Source of the DNA: Thermanaerothrix daxensis | Lineage (GTDB): Bacteria; Chloroflexota; Anaerolineae; Anaerolineales; Anaerolineaceae | Length of the DNA: 64,000 nt | Direction of reading: 5' to 3' | Assembly (NCBI RefSeq): GCF_001306145.1 | Contig: NZ_LGKO01000002.1 | Coordinates: 806,001 to 870,000 of the forward strand | In this document: positions 25,681-34,393 of the stretch, one piece after another | Layout of the letters: the number at the start of each line of letters is the position of its first letter | How positions within the stretch are numbered: position 1 is the stretch's first letter | Made by a program: the position numbers and the translations under genes | Notes under the pieces: generated by a model | Told to the model about the DNA's origin: nothing | The model's input: only the letters and a program-made list of their open reading frames with translations | Databases searched by the model: none

Positions 25681-26130
25681 TCATCCTTCTAAAAGTCGGT
25701 CAATCTCTTCACGAATGGCTCTCAAGTCATTAAGGTTGAGGTAGACAATGGCATAGCGAATATAAGCGATTTGGTCCAATTCTTTGAGCCCGGCAATGAC
25801 CATGTCACCAATGACGCGGGAGGGGACTTCCGCCCGTCCCATTTGCTGGAGAGACGATTCGATTTCGCCAACCAGCCGTTCGATTTCGGCTGCCGAGACG
25901 GGGCGTTTCGCACAAGCAATGCGGATGCCGCGCATCAGTTTTTCGCGGTCGAATTCTTCCCGGGTGCCGTCTTTTTTGACCACCAGGGGGGTAGCCAGGA
26001 TGGGGCGCTCGTAGGTGCTGAAACGCTGGTGGCACTTTTCACATTCGCGGCGGCGGCGGATCCCGCCGCGCTGATCATGGGTGGTATCGAGAACCCGAGT
26101 ATATTCATTATGGCAATAAGGGCACCGCAA
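25681..26130 (-). CDS. nrdR: Transcriptional repressor NrdR
   Basis: 149 residues from TTG 26130, giving MRCPYCHNEYTRVLD, the family-typical N-terminus. GGAGG lies eight bases upstream. The GTG at 26139 would add MFT and overlaps the ribosome site. Zinc ribbon Cys are CPYC and CEKC, followed by the ATP-cone domain (VVKKDGTREEFDREKLMRGI). NrdR senses ATP/dATP and represses ribonucleotide reductase genes, so autoregulation of nrdR-nrdJ is likely. The leader of about 200 nt holds a palindrome and a strong hairpin. Confidence 0.95.
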   Translation of the reverse strand: MRCPYCHNEYTRVLDTTHDQRGGIRRRRECEKCHQRFSTYERPILATPLVVKKDGTREEFDREKLMRGIRIACAKRPVSAAEIERLVGEIESSLQQMGRAEVPSRVIGDMVIAGLKELDQIAYIRYAIVYLNLNDLRAIREEIDRLLEG

Positions 26131-26280
26131 GGTAAACACCTCCTCTGGGGTATTCTGGTGACACGATGTCAGCGAGGTTACAGGTAGGATGTAGGTATGA
26201 GTTTTCGGTACAGCAAGGCTTTACTCACCACCCTTGGAGAACAAAGGTTCCGAGAAAACCCGGATCAGTATTTTAGCGAA

Positions 26281-26308
26281 TGAGACCCCCTATATATGGG
26301 GGTTCTCA
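26281..26308 (-). promoter_or_regulatory. Strong hairpin/palindrome in the nrdR leader, with ATATAT core
   Basis: TGAGACCCCC and GGGGGTTCTCA form a 10-bp stem (one bulged T) around TATATAT. A second ATATAT-centred element lies at 26310-26316. NrdR boxes are 16-bp sites with an ATATAT core, so both could be operators, but their 19-bp spacing differs from the usual 31-32. As RNA it is a stable hairpin without a T-run. Confidence 0.5.
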
Positions 26309-26337
26309 GTATATATTGCCGTACATTTGCTGGTGTT

Positions 26338-26366
26338 ATTTTAGCATATCTTTTCAAGATATGCAA
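26338..26366 (-). promoter_or_regulatory. nrdR-nrdJ promoter with a palindromic operator in its spacer
   Basis: Minus strand: TTGCAT (26366-26361), 17 bp, TAAAAT (26343-26338). The spacer is filled by a perfect inverted repeat, GCATATCTT-TTC-AAGATATGC (26344-26364), whose right arm enters the -35 box. A protein bound there would block RNA polymerase. The bound regulator is unknown. It does not match the usual NrdR box. Confidence 0.6.
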
Positions 26367-26453
26367 TACACTTTGGTCAACGCGAACCTTAAAATTCTAG
26401 AATTCAGCATGAGCCAAATCTCGGGTGCTTATCTGGCGGCATAGAGAAAAATT

Positions 26454-26619
26454 CCCCCGATTTTACCTATGGGTGGGGGATGACATCCTCCGTATAGGGA
26501 GGGCGGTGAATAGAAGGGCTGCTCGCCGGAGGAACGAGCAGCCCTAAAGCAAAGGAGCGACATATTGGCAAACAGGCATGCTGAGTTATGGGTCTGGGTT
26601 AAGACCCCTTCCTCAGGCC
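26454..26619 (-). other. Hairpin-rich 3' region or candidate small RNA between ftsZ and nrdR
   Basis: The 566-bp stretch between nrdR and ftsZ (26131-26696) holds no supportable gene. Its ftsZ-proximal part contains four successive hairpins: 26575-26619 (GGC, CTGAG and GGGTCT stems with a 4x4 internal loop), 26515-26545 (perfect 11-bp AGGGCTGCTCG stem), 26487-26502 (CCTCC/GGAGG) and 26454-26479 (CCCCC/GGGGG). The last is followed on the minus strand by AATTTTT and looks like a terminator for the dcw operon. Regular stems with defined loops suggest a structured 3' UTR or small RNA. No known RNA family was recognised. Confidence 0.5.
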
Positions 26620-26696
26620 GGTACTCCCTAGTAACGACATGAGTTAATGAGAAAAACAATCCAGGCCAGGCTTATGTTGCCGGTCTAGCCGGGTTA

Positions 26697-27854
26697 TTAC
26701 CGCTGAATGCGTTTGCGCAGGAACGCGGGCACGTTCAAGTCCTCCGTGTTGATGACATGGGGTTGAAACTCCGTTGGCGAAGGTGGGGGAGTAGGGGTGG
26801 AAGGTCGAGGCTCTGGCCGGGCCGATGCAGGACGGGCGGGTGCCTGACCTTCCTCAATGCGGTTTGGGCGGGGTTCCACCACGGGCGCGCGCATTGCTGG
26901 GCGATCAAACCCTGTGGCGATCACAGTAATGCGAATTTCATCGCCCATGTTCGGGTCAATGACCGCACCGAAGATGAGGTTGCAGTCAGGATGCGCGGTT
27001 TCCTTGATTATTGCTGCCGCCTGATTGACCTCAAAGAGGGTGAGACCCGGACCACCTGTGATGTTGAACAGGATGCCGCGAGCGCCATCAATGGTTATAT
27101 CCAGCAACTGGCTGGAGATGGCTTGTTCGGCAGCCACCCGAGCGCGGTCTTCGCCGGAGGCGCGTCCCACTGCCATCAGTGCTGCACCACCTTCCGACAT
27201 AATGGCTTTGACATCGGCAAAGTCCAGGTTGATCAAACCGGGCACGGTAATAAGTTCGGAAATTCCCTGAATGCCCTGGCGCAGAACGTCATCGGCGATG
27301 CGAAAGGCCTCGATAATGCCGATTTTCTTATCCACAATTTGCAGTAGCCGGTCATTGGGAATGACAATGAGCGTATCGGCGTGTTCTTTGAGCTTGGCAA
27401 TGCCGGCTTCGGCGGCCTGGGCACGCTTGCTACCCTCGAAGGCAAAGGGACGAGTGACCACACCAATGGTAAGTGCGCCCACTTCCTTGGCGATCTGAGC
27501 CACAACTGGTGCGGCACCCGTACCAGTGCCTCCTCCCAGACCGGCTGTGACAAAGACCATGTCACTACCTTTGAGGACGTTGTACAATTCCTCAGCCGAT
27601 TCCTCGGCGGCTTTACGGCCCACCTCAGGATTTCCACCGGCGCCGAGTCCTCGCGTGAGTTTATCGCCAATGCGAACCCGGGTGGGGGCTTTGGAGAGCA
27701 ACAAGTCTTGAGCATCTGTGTTGACAGCAATGAACTCAATTCCGGTCAATCCTTCTTCGATCATCCGGTCAACGGCGTTGCAACCACCGCCGCCGACCCC
27801 CACTACTTTGATGCGAGCAAACGATTCGGGCAAGGGATTGTTGATTGTATCCAT
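26697..27854 (-). CDS. ftsZ: Cell division protein FtsZ
   Basis: 385 residues. The tubulin GTP-binding G-box reads [15 protein letters not shown], preceded by [14 protein letters not shown]. The synergy loop region is [15 protein letters not shown] Pro-rich linker of about 50 residues leads to the conserved tail NVPAFLRKR, the site that binds FtsA and other partners. It polymerises into the division ring. Last gene of the dcw cluster, 69 bp after ftsA, RBS GGAGG. Confidence 0.98.
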   Translation of the reverse strand: MDTINNPLPESFARIKVVGVGGGGCNAVDRMIEEGLTGIEFIAVNTDAQDLLLSKAPTRVRIGDKLTRGLGAGGNPEVGRKAAEESAEELYNVLKGSDMVFVTAGLGGGTGTGAAPVVAQIAKEVGALTIGVVTRPFAFEGSKRAQAAEAGIAKLKEHADTLIVIPNDRLLQIVDKKIGIIEAFRIADDVLRQGIQGISELITVPGLINLDFADVKAIMSEGGAALMAVGRASGEDRARVAAEQAISSQLLDITIDGARGILFNITGGPGLTLFEVNQAAAIIKETAHPDCNLIFGAVIDPNMGDEIRITVIATGFDRPAMRAPVVEPRPNRIEEGQAPARPASARPEPRPSTPTPPPSPTEFQPHVINTEDLNVPAFLRKRIQR

Positions 27855-27923
27855 GGTTTTTCCTCCGGTGACTTAATTTTAGACGATTGAACGTAGGTGT
27901 GTCGCTCCTTGGGATCACAGGTT

Positions 27924-29156
27924 TCAGGGCAAAAGGCGTCGTAAGAAGTTTTTCAGTGTCTCTGTGTTTATGCCACCTCCTCGAAACGGGGTATGTTTGC
28001 GCGGTGTTGGAGCGGCTTCACTGAGCAGCAGGGCCCAGTGGAGCAGACCAACGCTTGTGGAATATGCCGGGGATTGTAGTTGATCGGTCAGACCCACCAG
28101 GTTTTCGGGTTTGGCAACTCGTACCGGCAGGCCCAAAACCGAACTGGCAAGGGTGCGAATACCTGGCAGTAAGGATGTTCCCCCGGTTAATACCATGCCG
28201 GCAGGCAGGAGGCCATCGTAGCCGGAGCGTTTGATCTCCTCCAGCACGAAGAGAAAAATTTCTTCCACACGTGCTTCGATGATGTGCGCCAGTTCACGCC
28301 GGCTGACTTGAACGGGGTGCTCCTGCCCAAAGGTGCGGAGGGTTAAGATTTCATCCTCACTCACCTCGCTTTCGATGGCATGTCCGTACTGCTTTTTCAC
28401 CTCTTCGGCCTGAGGCAAGGGGAGGCGTAAGCCGTGAGCGATATCTGAGGTGATATGATTACCCCCTAGTGCCAGCACCATGGTATGCCAGACATCGCCG
28501 TCTATGTAAATTGCCAAATCCGTGGTTCCTCCACCAATATCGCAGACCACCACGCCCATTTGCCGTTCGGTCTCTGTGAGCACCACTTCACCTGAGGCCA
28601 AAGGATTGAGGACGAAGTGGGAGACCTGCACACCTGCCGCTTCAACGCATTGGCGAATATTCTCAACCGTAGATTCAGCCGCAGTGATGATATGGGCTTC
28701 AACTTCCAGGCGGTAGCCGTGCATACCGAGGGGGTTGCGAATGCCATCCTGTCCATCTACTACAAAACCACGTTGAATCACGTGAATGATCTGTCGGTTG
28801 TGGGGAATGGCGATCGCCTGAGCCGATTCAAGTGCTCGGGCAATGTCTTCCTGATCAATGATTCCCCCCGAGATACCCACCACGCCGCGGCTGTTGACCG
28901 AGGCAACGTGAGAGCCGGCCAGGCTGACCAGAGCCGAGGTGATCTCCAGCCCAGAGGTGCGCTGCGCTTTTTCGATAGAGCGGGCGATAGCAGTAGAGGC
29001 GGCTCCCAAATCTACCACCGCCCCCTTGCGGATGCCCTGGGATGGCTCAATCCCCACACCGAGGATGCGTAAATTCTGCTCTCCCTCAACTCTGGCTACG
29101 AGGGTGCAGACTTTGGTTGTGCCGATGTCAATTCCTACAACAATTGGTTCGTCCAT
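27924..29156 (-). CDS. ftsA: Cell division protein FtsA
   Basis: 410 residues, actin-like. VVGIDIGTTKVCTLVA is the phosphate-1 motif, VVCDIGGGTTDLAIY phosphate-2 and GMVLTGGTSLLPGI the adenosine motif. The 1C subdomain lies at about 85-165. FtsA anchors FtsZ to the membrane through a C-terminal amphipathic helix, here TLKNFLRRLLP at the extreme end. It is 18 bp downstream of ftsQ. Confidence 0.97.
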   Translation of the reverse strand: MDEPIVVGIDIGTTKVCTLVARVEGEQNLRILGVGIEPSQGIRKGAVVDLGAASTAIARSIEKAQRTSGLEITSALVSLAGSHVASVNSRGVVGISGGIIDQEDIARALESAQAIAIPHNRQIIHVIQRGFVVDGQDGIRNPLGMHGYRLEVEAHIITAAESTVENIRQCVEAAGVQVSHFVLNPLASGEVVLTETERQMGVVVCDIGGGTTDLAIYIDGDVWHTMVLALGGNHITSDIAHGLRLPLPQAEEVKKQYGHAIESEVSEDEILTLRTFGQEHPVQVSRRELAHIIEARVEEIFLFVLEEIKRSGYDGLLPAGMVLTGGTSLLPGIRTLASSVLGLPVRVAKPENLVGLTDQLQSPAYSTSVGLLHWALLLSEAAPTPRKHTPFRGGGINTETLKNFLRRLLP

Positions 29157-29174
29157 AGCCGTGCTCCCAATCCC

Positions 29175-30164
29175 TTACTTATAGAAGGGGGCTTGCAAAT
29201 ATTCCAGGCTGATCACCTGGGGATGAAGGCCGCGCTTTTGGATTTGTTCGGTGATGATTTGATACAATTCCATTTTGGCCTCGAAGTCATCCAGCGTATT
29301 CCCCAGCAGCACCTGCCAGCCATTGGGGTCCTGCCAGCCAAAGCCAATTTCACCATCGTAAACCAGGGGAATATCAGATGAAAGACGCTGCCGCAAGTTC
29401 AAGATGGCTTGCACAAATTTGGCTTCGGTATGGTTTCCCCATACTTCGGGTGGATTCAAGGATGCTCTTGCGCCTTTGGAATCGTTCATTAACGGCGGCA
29501 GGGCGTTTGCCGTGACGAGAGGCAGTTCTCCTGCTTCTCCGCGAGGTCGCAGAATGACGCCCTCTGGGTCAATCCAGTAAGTATCACCATTGACTTGCCA
29601 GGCCAGCGCGGGTTGACGCTCAACCGCCGTAAGCACCAGACGAGCCGGGAAGAGCAGGCGAAGACGTATGTTTTTCAATTCGGGAAAGGCGGCTTCCAGT
29701 TGGGTTTTTAGGGTTTGGAGATCCAGCGTGACCGCTGGCTTGTCCGTGATTTCCAGGACGGCCTGGAGATCGGCTGGGGTGAGCCGCTGCAGGCCAATGG
29801 CTTCAATACGCTGCACTCGGAACGTTGGGGCATTGAAAAGGGTATAGAGGATTAAGGTCATTAGGATTGCAATCATTCCGGAGAGGAGACGCCAGCCCGG
29901 GTTGACCAGTGGAATTGCGGGCATGCGCAGTTCAGCGCCGCTGACTCCTAACGTGAAATAGTATTGTCGGCGTACTTTGCTGGTGGGTAGTGGACGGGTA
30001 GGCGAAGCCGAAGGCACAACCATGCCACGCGCGATAACCGTGGGTCTATGTTCGCGACGCATCACCGATTGCTTGGCGCGTTGGATGCGCTGTTGAGTGG
30101 TTTGAGCACGGCGCTGACGCACCAAATCGGCTCGGCTAGGCGTGGTCTTTTCCGAACCTTTCAT
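29175..30164 (-). CDS. ftsQ: Cell division protein FtsQ/DivIB
   Basis: 329 residues. A basic cytoplasmic N-terminus of about 90 residues, a membrane segment (about 92-112), then the POTRA domain (RVQRIEAIGLQRLTPADLQAVLEI) and the beta domain with YWIDPEGVIL. The POTRA/beta part links FtsB-L to FtsW-I in the divisome. The N-terminal cytoplasmic tail is long for the family. Start overlaps the ddl stop (ATGA). Confidence 0.9.
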   Translation of the reverse strand: MKGSEKTTPSRADLVRQRRAQTTQQRIQRAKQSVMRREHRPTVIARGMVVPSASPTRPLPTSKVRRQYYFTLGVSGAELRMPAIPLVNPGWRLLSGMIAILMTLILYTLFNAPTFRVQRIEAIGLQRLTPADLQAVLEITDKPAVTLDLQTLKTQLEAAFPELKNIRLRLLFPARLVLTAVERQPALAWQVNGDTYWIDPEGVILRPRGEAGELPLVTANALPPLMNDSKGARASLNPPEVWGNHTEAKFVQAILNLRQRLSSDIPLVYDGEIGFGWQDPNGWQVLLGNTLDDFEAKMELYQIITEQIQKRGLHPQVISLEYLQAPFYK

Positions 30165-31276
30165 CCCTCCCTCCGGTAGGCATATTGAGTCCGATCCCGC
30201 TCGGCTTTACGTTCAAGCGCCAGGGAGATAAGGCGATCCAATAATTGGGGGTAAGGCAAACCACTGGCTTCCCACAGTTTGGGGTACATGCTAATCTCGG
30301 TAAAGCCTGGCAGTGTGTTAATCTCACTGATATATACTTCTTGCGTTTGGGGATCGAGCAGAAAATCCACGCGGGCCATGCCGGCGCAGTCCACAGCCCG
30401 GTAGGCGGCTACCGCCAGACGGCGAATTTCCTGAGTGAGGGCCTCGGGTAAGGGAGCGGGGATGAGCAGTTGTGTGCCGCTATTAAGGTATTTTGACGCA
30501 TAGGAATAAAATTCTTCATCCGGTACCACTTCTCCCGGGATTGAGGCAATGGGCTGTTCATTGCCCAAAACACTGACTTCGATTTCGCGTGCCCGGTCAA
30601 TCCCTCGTTCAATCAGAATGCGACGATCATAGCGAGCCGCTTCCTCAAGCCCTTCCATTAGTTCGGTACGGTTGTGACACTTCGTAATTCCCACCGAGGA
30701 GCCCAAATTGACCGGCTTGGTGAAGAGGGGATAAGGAGCCAGCGATTCAGCGGCCTCAACCACCCGAGCCCGATCATTTTCAATTTCAGAACGGGTGAAA
30801 ACCAGGTATTCCACTACAGGTAGATGGTGAGCCTGCATGATCTGTTTAAATAAGGCCTTGTCCATGCCTAATGCTGAGGCTACTACCCCCGCTCCGACAT
30901 AGGCCACCCCAGCCAGTTCAAGCAAACCTTGCAGGGTCCCATCTTCACCGAATGTGCCGTGGAGGACTGGAAAAACGACGTCCAGATCCGTGTAGGGTCT
31001 AAGCACAACCTGATCGCCCTGTACCTCACGCAGGTATAAATGCTGATGAAGCGGCTCGGGTAATAGGCATGCACGCTTCAGGTGCTGGGTCTGACGCTGT
31101 TCCAACGCCTCTAACACGTTCTCACCCGTTACCCATTCGCCCTCCAGGGTGATGCCAATTTGGATCACCTCGTATTTTTGAGGATCCAGAGCCTGGAGCA
31201 CCGAGCGAGCGGAACGTAGGGAAACCTCGTGCTCACCAGACCTGCCACCAAAAATGATGCCAACGCGTTTCTTCAT
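30161..31276 (-). CDS. ddl: D-alanine--D-alanine ligase
   Basis: 371 residues, ATP-grasp fold. VGIIFGGRSGEHEVSLRSA is the N-terminal signature. LHGTFGEDGTLQGLLELAGV, FTKPVNLGSSVGITK and the C-terminal ISEINTLPGFTEISMYP complete the set. It joins two D-alanines for the peptidoglycan stem peptide. It lies between murB and ftsQ and overlaps ftsQ by four bases. Confidence 0.97.
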   Translation of the reverse strand: MKKRVGIIFGGRSGEHEVSLRSARSVLQALDPQKYEVIQIGITLEGEWVTGENVLEALEQRQTQHLKRACLLPEPLHQHLYLREVQGDQVVLRPYTDLDVVFPVLHGTFGEDGTLQGLLELAGVAYVGAGVVASALGMDKALFKQIMQAHHLPVVEYLVFTRSEIENDRARVVEAAESLAPYPLFTKPVNLGSSVGITKCHNRTELMEGLEEAARYDRRILIERGIDRAREIEVSVLGNEQPIASIPGEVVPDEEFYSYASKYLNSGTQLLIPAPLPEALTQEIRRLAVAAYRAVDCAGMARVDFLLDPQTQEVYISEINTLPGFTEISMYPKLWEASGLPYPQLLDRLISLALERKAERDRTQYAYRREG

Positions 31277-31286
31277 CTCGTTTCCT

Positions 31287-32270
31287 CTAACTCAAAGAGA
31301 TTGCGCTTTCGTCATCCCAATCACCGATTCGTTCGATTTCTAATTCCAAATGAATACCAAAGGTCTCGAGAACCTTCTGCCGCACCAGGCATATCAGACG
31401 CCAGTAATCACTGGATGTTGCACCTTCATAAGCGATAAAGAAGTTCGCATGGATTGGACTGACCTCCACTCCGCCAATTCGGGTACCTTTTAGCCCCGCT
31501 TGTTCGATCAGCCGACCAGCATAGTCGCCGGGTGGGTTTTTGAAAACGGAGCCCATACTGGCACCAGGAGGTTGAGTACGCTTCCGATAGGCGACGAAAG
31601 CCTCCATTTGCGCTTGAACGTTCTCGCGCGTACTTTTACTTAGCCTCAATAACCCGCTCAAGATCACTGCCTCGCCAGGGTGCTTTTTCAAGTAACTGGT
31701 GCGGTAGCCATATTCCAGACGCTCACACAACCAGTTTTCTTTTCCGTATTCACGATGCAAGATTTCTGCCAGAATCAGGGTTCCTGCCATATCCTGCCCA
31801 TGGGCACCGGCATTCCCGTAGATCGCCCCACCCACGGTGCCCGGAATTGTGGCTGCCCATTCCAGTCCACTGAGCCCATGATGGGCCAGAGTGCGGGCAA
31901 TAAGCCCCAGGTTGGCCCCTGACTCTGCCCAAACAGTAGGGGGATCCTGTTCGGCGTGAATATCAAAACGTTGGGCTCGGTTGAGGATCACCACCCCGCG
32001 AACACCACGATCGCTGATCAGCACGTTGGCTCCACTTCCCAAGATCACGAAGGGTATTTCGAGATTCCACAAGTGACGCACAGAGGTTTCAAGTTCTTCG
32101 GCACTTTGTGCAATCAGCATAAAATCACCCTTTCCACCAACCCGCGCGGCGGTGTAGTTTGCCAGTGGAACATCCTGACGCAGTCTTTCGCCGAAAAGGC
32201 TGTGCAGGTGATTTATCTGATCCTGAGAAAGCGAGCCTTGGACTGACATGAGCACCTTGGCGAACCTCAT
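31287..32270 (-). CDS. murB: UDP-N-acetylenolpyruvoylglucosamine reductase
   Basis: 327 residues, FAD-dependent. VPLANYTAARVGGKGDF, FVILGSGANVLISDRGV and GLEWAATIPGTVGGAIYGNAGAHG are the FAD domain. YRKRTQPPGASMGSVFKNP holds the catalytic Ser and the loop typical of type II MurB. It reduces UDP-GlcNAc enolpyruvate to UDP-MurNAc. ATG 32270 overlaps the stop of the small upstream gene. An in-frame ATG at 32249 with AAGGTG nearby is an alternative start. Confidence 0.96.
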   Translation of the reverse strand: MRFAKVLMSVQGSLSQDQINHLHSLFGERLRQDVPLANYTAARVGGKGDFMLIAQSAEELETSVRHLWNLEIPFVILGSGANVLISDRGVRGVVILNRAQRFDIHAEQDPPTVWAESGANLGLIARTLAHHGLSGLEWAATIPGTVGGAIYGNAGAHGQDMAGTLILAEILHREYGKENWLCERLEYGYRTSYLKKHPGEAVILSGLLRLSKSTRENVQAQMEAFVAYRKRTQPPGASMGSVFKNPPGDYAGRLIEQAGLKGTRIGGVEVSPIHANFFIAYEGATSSDYWRLICLVRQKVLETFGIHLELEIERIGDWDDESAISLS

Positions 32271-32464
32271 AAGGTTTTGATACAGGCGATTAATCGTTCG
32301 AGAATCTCCACCTGAGGGGACTGTGGCGGGTTCTTCAAAGAAGCAGTTGGGGTGTTAGGGAGATCATTTTGACGTGTTGCCATTGCTGGCAACTCTCGTG
32401 CCTCAGTGGGGTGAGCAGGTATCGAAGAACAGGATTGAGATAAATCAGTGGCCTGGTTGGACAT
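32267..32464 (-). CDS. Small ORF between murC and murB
   Basis: 65 residues from ATG 32464 with GAGG seven bases upstream, overlapping the end of murC by 20 bp and ending TTATGAGG, the junction with the murB ATG. The protein is polar and Pro/Ser/Thr-rich, then ends in a likely amphipathic helix (QVEILERLIACIKTL). A perfect fit between two coupled genes and a good ribosome site argue for translation. I know no family for it. Confidence 0.55.
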   Translation of the reverse strand: MSNQATDLSQSCSSIPAHPTEARELPAMATRQNDLPNTPTASLKNPPQSPQVEILERLIACIKTL

Positions 32465-33854
32465 AGGATTCCTCACTTTCTGACCGCCATTCTTGCAAAA
32501 GACGATAACCAATCTGATTAGCATTGCCGGCAGAGAGAATGATGACGACATCACCGCTGTGTAGATGGGTTGTTAAGTAACGCACTACTGAGTCCAGGCT
32601 TTCAACAAAGCGGGTATCCGGGTGCTTCATGACTTGAACAACCTGGGCGGCGGAAAAACCCTGATTGGTTTCACGAGCGGCATAAACTTCGGTGACGATC
32701 ACTTTGTCTGCGTCTGAAAAAGCCTGGGCAAAATCATTGAGCAAAGCTTGAGTGCGGGAGTACGTATGCGGTTGCCAGATCGCCCAGAGCCGCCGCTGGG
32801 GGTAGCGGGAGCGGGCCGCAGCAAGGGTAGCGCGAATTTCACTGGGGTGGTGCGCATAGTCATCAATTACAACAACACCTCTGGTTTCTCCCAGGACCTC
32901 AAATCGCCGTGCTGTGCCCTTATATTCTCCCAGGGCATCGGCAAATCCCTGGGTGTCCACTCCCAAGCAATGGGCAACCGCCAGGGCTGCCAGGGCGTTA
33001 AGCAGGTTGTGTCTGCCGGGCACCCGCAGCGAGATCCGAGCTAGGGGGTATGAATTACCTCCGGGGGACGTAAATACGGCTTCAAATGTCAAGCCACCTT
33101 CGGTATTGAGGCGCTCCGCAACCGCCCGATAGTCACCTTGTTGAAAACCGTATGTCCATACGGTTAATCCCTGGGCTCTCATGGCATTTGCCAAACGGAC
33201 GGCGGCTGTATTTTCGGCACAAGCCAGCAGTTTCCCTCCCGGGCGTAGGCGGCCGGCAAAGGCTTCGAAGGCTGCGTAGTAGATCTCAGGGGATGGGTAG
33301 CAATCCGGGTGGTCGTGCTCGATATTGGTAATCACGCTGATATCGGGGTTTAGCCCAAGGAACATATGGTCGTATTCATCCGCCTCAATAACAAAGTGGG
33401 GGCCCTGACCAGCATGTGCGTTGGTAGCGAGGCCGTGAATGATGCTCCCTACAATATATGATGGGTCGAGCCCCAGTTGTGCCAGCCCCCACGCGATCAT
33501 GGCCGTGGTGGTGGTTTTCCCATGGGTTCCGGCAACGGCAATAGCAGTGTGATTTTCCATCAATTGCGCAAGGAGATCTTCACGCTTGAGCACGGGGATG
33601 CCCTGGCTTTGGGCTGCTTGCACCTCGGGGTTGTCTAGCGGCACGGCGGATGAGCGCACCACGAGGTCTGCTCCCCGGATGTTTTCGGGGTGGTGCCCGA
33701 TATGAATCTGGGCTCCGGCCTCTGCCAGTTGTTCGGTGATAGGGGAAGCCTGGCGATCCGAGCCACTGACGGCATAACCGCGTTCCAGCAGGAAACGCGC
33801 AATGGCCGAAAGGCCGCTACCACCAATGCCGATGAAATGCACGTGTCTCATCAT
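32445..33854 (-). CDS. murC: UDP-N-acetylmuramate--L-alanine ligase
   Basis: 469 residues, Mur ligase. HFIGIGGSGLSAIARFLLERGY is the N-terminal UDP-binding fold, AVAGTHGKTTTTAMIAW the P-loop, and FVIEADEYDHMFLGL with ITNIEHDHPDCYP the catalytic middle. VVIDDYAHHPSEIRATLAAAR is typical of MurC. It adds L-Ala to UDP-MurNAc. It starts at ATG 33854, overlapping the cvpA stop by one base. Confidence 0.97.
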   Translation of the reverse strand: MMRHVHFIGIGGSGLSAIARFLLERGYAVSGSDRQASPITEQLAEAGAQIHIGHHPENIRGADLVVRSSAVPLDNPEVQAAQSQGIPVLKREDLLAQLMENHTAIAVAGTHGKTTTTAMIAWGLAQLGLDPSYIVGSIIHGLATNAHAGQGPHFVIEADEYDHMFLGLNPDISVITNIEHDHPDCYPSPEIYYAAFEAFAGRLRPGGKLLACAENTAAVRLANAMRAQGLTVWTYGFQQGDYRAVAERLNTEGGLTFEAVFTSPGGNSYPLARISLRVPGRHNLLNALAALAVAHCLGVDTQGFADALGEYKGTARRFEVLGETRGVVVIDDYAHHPSEIRATLAAARSRYPQRRLWAIWQPHTYSRTQALLNDFAQAFSDADKVIVTEVYAARETNQGFSAAQVVQVMKHPDTRFVESLDSVVRYLTTHLHSGDVVIILSAGNANQIGYRLLQEWRSESEESYVQPGH

Positions 33855-34393
33855 CAGATAAACACCACTAGCACAAAAACGAAGGCTAAGGCGACGGCAA
33901 TGTAGATGACGGGCGGGTTTAACAAAGCCGGCGGCAGGTAGCGAAGCATGCTCAGACTGGCCTGGCCGGCAGCCGTATTGGGATCAGGAGGCAGAATAAC
34001 GCTCAGAGGGTAATTTGCCTCGTGCATATAATACCAGGCGGTACCCCAGATCAAATACCCGTTGATGGCTCCGAAGAAGAAACCCAGCAAGATGTCTTGA
34101 AGGCGTTCGCGGACGAACCGTCCCGTAGCGGCGACCTTAGGAATATTGGGGGTTTGATACCCAAAAAATACCAGGGCAATCAACAGGCTGACGCGGACCC
34201 AGAAGATATTGGCAGGTCCGGAGTTATTCAATATATCTCGAACAAAGGGGACGAAATTCTCCAGGACCGTGTTGATGAAGATTGCCAGAATCACACTGAA
34301 GGATACAATGAGTTCCCTGGCCCACCCCCGCATTCCTCCAATAAGGGCGAAAAGGATCACAAACATGTAAAAGAAAACATTTAGACTGATCAT
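33854..34393 (-). CDS. CvpA-family membrane protein
   Basis: 179 residues with four or five membrane segments. RGWARELIVSFSVILAIF near residue 22 is the CvpA signature, and LQDILLGFFFGAINGYLIW is the second conserved block. CvpA homologues are required for colicin V export and implicated in envelope homeostasis elsewhere. Insertion between murG and murC and the 4-bp overlap with murG place it in the wall-synthesis set. Its role here is inferred. Confidence 0.75.
   Translation of the reverse strand: MISLNVFFYMFVILFALIGGMRGWARELIVSFSVILAIFINTVLENFVPFVRDILNNSGPANIFWVRVSLLIALVFFGYQTPNIPKVAATGRFVRERLQDILLGFFFGAINGYLIWGTAWYYMHEANYPLSVILPPDPNTAAGQASLSMLRYLPPALLNPPVIYIAVALAFVFVLVVFI

Noticed and set aside
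26140-26340. B12 riboswitch before class II ribonucleotide reductase
   Set aside because: The leader is long enough, but no B12-box core or GCCACUG-type motif was found; only the palindrome and hairpin are supported.
26429-26659. 76-residue ORF between nrdR and ftsZ
   Set aside because: It covers the hairpin region, lacks a ribosome site and has low-complexity sequence unlike a protein.
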